Of a stretch of DNA of 8,896 nucleotides, positions 6,135 to 8,896 are shown in pieces. The stretch is taken from positions 4,109,855-4,118,750 of the forward strand of contig CP070700.1 of the NCBI GenBank assembly GCA_020349865.1. Reading direction: 5' to 3'. The stretch is from Desulfobacteraceae bacterium (lineage in GTDB: Bacteria > Desulfobacterota > DSM-4660 > Desulfatiglandales > Desulfatiglandaceae). A model generated the notes under the pieces. The model saw nothing but the letters and a program-made list of their open reading frames with translations. It was not told the DNA's origin and did no database searches. A program made the position numbers and the translations under genes. The first letter of the stretch is position 1. Every line of letters starts with the position of its first letter.

Positions 6135-7700
6135 GTGTATACTTCCTTTTTTGGCTTTAAAGAAAAGCCGTTCAATCTAACACCTGATGCGCGATACCTC
6201 TTCCTGAGTCCTCATCACAAGGAGGCACTCGACCACCTGCTTTACGGGATTAATGAAAGAAAGGGCTTTATTGCCATTACCGGTGGTATTGGTACGGGTA
6301 AGACAACCCTCTGCCGTACACTTCTGGGCCATTTGGACACATCGACAAAAAGCGCTCTGATATTCAATTCATTTATTTCAGACGAGGAACTCCTTAAGAC
6401 CATAATCCAGGAATTTGACATCGAGATTAAGCAAGGTGCCGGTAGCAAGAATGATTATGTTGATGTGCTCAATCAATTTCTGCTTCAGAATTTCAGCCAG
6501 GGTGGCAATGCGGTACTCTTAATCGATGAGGCACAAAACCTCTCCCATACTGTCCTTGAGCAGATACGGATGCTCTCGAATCTGGAAACGGAGAAGGAGA
6601 AATTAATCCAGATTATACTGGTGGGACAGTACGAATTAGCAGAACTGCTTGCCACACCATCCCTGAGACAGCTTAATGAGCGCATTACGGTTCGTTATGA
6701 TCTGAAACCTTTAAAATCTGTGAACATAAAGGGGTATGTTGAACATCGCCTGGTGGTAGCAGGCGGTCGTGGCAATGTGCGGTTTACCAATGGCGCATTT
6801 GGGAAAATCTATGCATACTCTCAAGGTAACCCAAGACGGATCAATGCTGTTTGTGATCGAGCGCTTCTTATTGCATACGCCAAGGAAGAGCACATCATTT
6901 CTAAGGGGATGGTCGGGAAGGCTATCAAAGACTTTAGTGAAAATATGGCGATTGATCATTCGGTGTTGGGTTGGCCCAGGAGGAGGGCTGAATCAGCTAC
7001 TGTTGTGGTGCTTTTCTTAGTATTACTCATCATCCTTGCGGGCCTTGCCGGGTTGAACTTCAGAAATCATATTGAGGGTCTCTTTTCAGGCGGGCGGGAA
7101 GCTGCCGTGGTTAAAGATAGAAATGCTGGCCACGTGATTCTTCCGGTCAAGGCAAAATCAGCAACTTTGTATCTTGATGAAAAGACAAGCCTTGCAGGTC
7201 TCTTTGACCGTTCAGATATTGAGCCGACAAGTAGTGACCACCTGGGGCTTTTTTCTTTTGATGTTGCGCCTGAATACTATGTGATGCTTAAGAAGCCTTT
7301 TAGGATACATCTTTTTTCTGATTCCCTTTCACCTTCTTTAACTTTCCCGCGCTACCTTTTAATACACAAGGTAAAAAATGACGGCGCGATAGCAGTGGAC
7401 GCTGAAGGCATGGAACAAACTATTACCAGGGGCTTTATTCTGAGGAATTGGGGCCAGAAGGTTTCGTGGGTGTACCCTTACAAAAACAAAGACATCCATT
7501 TGATGAAAGGGATGAGGGTGTCGGATGTATTAAAGGTTCAAAGGATACTCAATGATATAGGATATATTGTGAGGCCTACGGGTGTTTATGATGAGTCAAC
7601 ATTTAATGGGGTGATGAAATTCCAGGAAGACTTCGGATTAATGGCCGATGGGATTGTTGGCCTCCGAACCAGGGCATTATTGTATCAGATGGTGGATTGA
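6135..7700 (+). CDS. gspA: GspA/ExeA-type AAA ATPase with peptidoglycan-binding domain
   Basis: The 521-residue protein begins at GTG with YTSFFGFKEKPFNLTPDARYLFLS, the highly typical ExeA/GspA N-terminus, which fixes the start. The cytoplasmic AAA ATPase (about 20-275) has Walker A GGIGTGKTT (Lys56) and Walker B VLLIDEAQ (Asp131, Glu132). A transmembrane helix (about 288-310) is followed by a degenerate C39-peptidase-like region (about 345-455) with no evident catalytic Cys, and a C-terminal peptidoglycan_binding_1 domain (about 460-520, DVLKVQRILNDIGY and GIVGLRTRALL). In Aeromonas, ExeA with ExeB moves or assembles the secretin ExeD through the cell wall, using ATP. Four bases separate it from gspC and one base from the next gene, so all three are likely co-translated. 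Confidence 0.93.
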   Translation: MYTSFFGFKEKPFNLTPDARYLFLSPHHKEALDHLLYGINERKGFIAITGGIGTGKTTLCRTLLGHLDTSTKSALIFNSFISDEELLKTIIQEFDIEIKQGAGSKNDYVDVLNQFLLQNFSQGGNAVLLIDEAQNLSHTVLEQIRMLSNLETEKEKLIQIILVGQYELAELLATPSLRQLNERITVRYDLKPLKSVNIKGYVEHRLVVAGGRGNVRFTNGAFGKIYAYSQGNPRRINAVCDRALLIAYAKEEHIISKGMVGKAIKDFSENMAIDHSVLGWPRRRAESATVVVLFLVLLIILAGLAGLNFRNHIEGLFSGGREAAVVKDRNAGHVILPVKAKSATLYLDEKTSLAGLFDRSDIEPTSSDHLGLFSFDVAPEYYVMLKKPFRIHLFSDSLSPSLTFPRYLLIHKVKNDGAIAVDAEGMEQTITRGFILRNWGQKVSWVYPYKNKDIHLMKGMRVSDVLKVQRILNDIGYIVRPTGVYDESTFNGVMKFQEDFGLMADGIVGLRTRALLYQMVD

Positions 7701-7701
7701 T

Positions 7702-8355
7702 ATGAGCTACATCCATGAGGCGCTGAACAAGGCCCAGAAAGAAAGAGATGCTCATAATGGAAGATATGGTGGGATTCTTTCGGGGGGGAGGACGAAGAAA
7801 GGACTTGTCACCCGCAGGCCGGTGTTGTGGATCCCTTTAGTGCTCATCACAATTTTCCTTGCTTTTGTCCTTTATTCATGGTTGGATTCAAAAGGCCAAG
7901 AACCTCCTGCTGCTCCTGAACACAAATACAAAATGCCGGCCGCGACTTCGCGGCCAAAACCTATCATTGATTCGAAGAATTATTATGACAGAGGCAGGGT
8001 TTTCCATAAGAAAGGCCGTTTGAAGGATGCGAAGCGGTTATATAAGGAAACTCTCAGGATAGATCCTGGTTATGTGGACGCATTAAACAACCTCGCCGTC
8101 ATATATATGCGTGAGAAAAATTTTTTGGAGGCCCGGAGAAACCTAGAAAAGGCCATTCGGTTAAAGCCTGAAAATGTTGATCCTTATTATAATCTAGCCT
8201 GCCTTTATGCAATGAAAGGGGAAGCAACAAAAAGCCTTGCGCACCTGAGAAAGGCTGTTTCTCTTGACAAGTCAGTTAGACAATGGGCCCAGAAAGATGC
8301 TGATTTTAACAACGTGCGAGGAAATCCTGAGTTTAGGGGTATAGTCAGAAAATAA
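7702..8355 (+). CDS. GspB-like membrane protein with periplasmic TPR repeats
   Basis: The 217-residue product starts MSYIHEALNKAQKERD, very close to the MSYILDALKKAExER motif that opens GspB/ExeB proteins. A transmembrane helix (about 41-61, VLWIPLVLITIFLAFVLYSWL) and a Pro/Ala-rich linker (about 65-90) follow. Instead of the usual T2SSB secretin-binding domain the rest (about 92-200) is TPR: KGRLKDAKRLYKETLRIDP, then ALNNLAVIYMREKNFLEARRNLEKAIRLKPE, then YYNLACLYAMKGEATKSLAHLRKAV. It closes with DADFNNVRGNPEF, a common cap after TPR arrays. The ATG at 7702 is one base after the gspA stop and has GGTGGA at 7691-7696; an ATG at 7648 would lie inside gspA. By position it is the GspA partner, probably helping to place GspD in the outer membrane. 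Partner binding is inferred from TPR families in general. Confidence 0.85.
   Translation: MSYIHEALNKAQKERDAHNGRYGGILSGGRTKKGLVTRRPVLWIPLVLITIFLAFVLYSWLDSKGQEPPAAPEHKYKMPAATSRPKPIIDSKNYYDRGRVFHKKGRLKDAKRLYKETLRIDPGYVDALNNLAVIYMREKNFLEARRNLEKAIRLKPENVDPYYNLACLYAMKGEATKSLAHLRKAVSLDKSVRQWAQKDADFNNVRGNPEFRGIVRK
7938..7955. repeat. GC-rich perfect hairpin inside the gspB-like gene
   Basis: GGCCGCG (7938-7944) and CGCGGCC (7949-7955) form a perfect seven-base-pair stem with an ACTT loop. It codes for residues 79-85 (PAATSRP) of the gspB-like protein, in the linker between membrane helix and TPRs. The run of G and C stands out from the AT-rich flanks. It may be a small palindromic repeat inserted in a tolerant linker, or a local mRNA structure. 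Confidence 0.6.
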
Positions 8356-8370
8356 ATGAACCTGCAGGGC

Positions 8371-8375
8371 AAGGA
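8371..8375 (+). promoter_or_regulatory. Ribosome-binding site that decides the gspD start
   Basis: AAGGA lies four bases before the ATG at 8380 and is one of the better Shine-Dalgarno motifs in this window. The other in-frame ATG at 8356 has no motif at a workable distance, which favours 8380. Confidence 0.55.
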
Positions 8376-8379
8376 CAAA

Positions 8380-8896
8380 ATGAATTGGGATAGCATAAAA
8401 CGAAAGACTGGCAAGTTTCTTTTTTGCATTTTGTGTTTAAGTTTGTGGGCACATCAGGGTGGCTCTGTTGCAATTGGAGCCCGTGTCGCAGGGGATGAAG
8501 GTGTAACAGCTACTACTTCAGAAGCCCAAGAGAATACCCAAAAACCTGTTAAGGTAAAGCCTGTTACAAAACCTGCTCCAAAGAAACCCGTTCAGAGGAC
8601 AGAAAAGGCTGTTCAAAAAAAAGTGATCACGGAGGATAAGAAGTCGCCGAAAAAGCTAACGCCTGCCAAACCTTATGTAACCATAGATTTTGACAATGTT
8701 GATATTGCAATCTTTATCAAGTTCATCAGCGAACTGACGGGTAAGAATTTTGTTATTGACAAGGCAGTTAAAGGAAAAGTAACGATTATTTCTCCCACCA
8801 AGATCTCGGTGAAAGAAGCGTACAAGGTTTTTGAGTCTGTCTTGGAGGTGCATGGCTATACCACGGTGCCTGCCGGAAGGGTCATAAAGATTGTAC
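8380..8896 (+). CDS. gspD: Type II secretion outer-membrane secretin GspD, N-terminal part (runs off the window)
   Basis: The visible 172 residues have a Sec signal-like N-terminus: basic residues (KRKTGK), then a hydrophobic stretch (about 13-24), possibly cleaved after Ala34. Residues about 55-97 are a Lys/Pro-rich low-complexity linker. From about Tyr99 the N0 domain begins: VTIDFDNVDIAIFIKFISEL, then TGKNFVIDKAVKGKVTI and SVKEAYKVFESVLEVHGYTTV, all typical of GspD and the TonB-like short N-terminal domain that binds GspC. GspD forms the multimeric outer-membrane channel. The ATG at 8380 is chosen because AAGGA (8371-8375) precedes it; an in-frame ATG at 8356 directly abuts the previous stop but lacks a ribosome-binding site and would add eight residues. 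The usual GspD is over 600 residues, so most lies beyond the window. Confidence 0.92.
   Translation, partial: MNWDSIKRKTGKFLFCILCLSLWAHQGGSVAIGARVAGDEGVTATTSEAQENTQKPVKVKPVTKPAPKKPVQRTEKAVQKKVITEDKKSPKKLTPAKPYVTIDFDNVDIAIFIKFISELTGKNFVIDKAVKGKVTIISPTKISVKEAYKVFESVLEVHGYTTVPAGRVIKIV

Overview
The window is a long stretch of a type II secretion system (T2SS, general secretion pathway, gsp) operon. Every supported gene lies on the plus strand. The protein sequences (a PilM-like GspL, an AsmA-like GspN, an ExeA/GspA ATPase with a peptidoglycan-binding tail, and a GspB-like protein with TPRs), together with moderate GC content, suggest a deltaproteobacterium (Desulfobacterota or a near relative). 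That placement is inference from family resemblance; no marker gene is present.

Layout: 3-155 is the 3' end of gspI. Bases 156-477 are a non-coding gap that holds a 143-bp terminal-inverted-repeat, MITE-like element with an apparent 6-bp target duplication. Then follow gspJ (478-1173), gspK (1166-2119, overlapping gspJ), a 120-bp gap with a possible promoter, gspL (2240-3742), gspM (3746-4267), gspN (4316-5221), a 66-bp gap packed with small hairpins, gspC (5288-6130), a GspA/ExeA-type ATPase (6135-7700), a GspB-like N-terminus joined to TPRs (7702-8355), and the 5' part of the secretin gene gspD (8380-8896, running off the window).

How the genes work together: GspI, J and K are minor pseudopilins that form the tip of the periplasmic pseudopilus. 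GspL and GspM are the inner-membrane platform that couples the GspE ATPase (not in the window) to the pseudopilus. GspC links that platform to the secretin. GspD is the outer-membrane channel. GspA and GspB help place or assemble the secretin through the peptidoglycan layer. GspN is an accessory protein of poorly defined role. The order I-J-K-L-M-N-C-A-B-D is a circular permutation of the textbook C-D-E-F-G-H-I-J-K-L-M-N order.

No wholly new system was found. The points most worth following up are the TPR-bearing GspB-like protein next to a secretin with a Lys/Pro-rich N-terminal extension, the MITE-like insertion inside the operon, and the palindromic elements before gspC and inside the gspB-like gene. 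Two plausible gene starts (gspJ and gspC) differ from the longest open frames, and the gspJ case is caused by the MITE.
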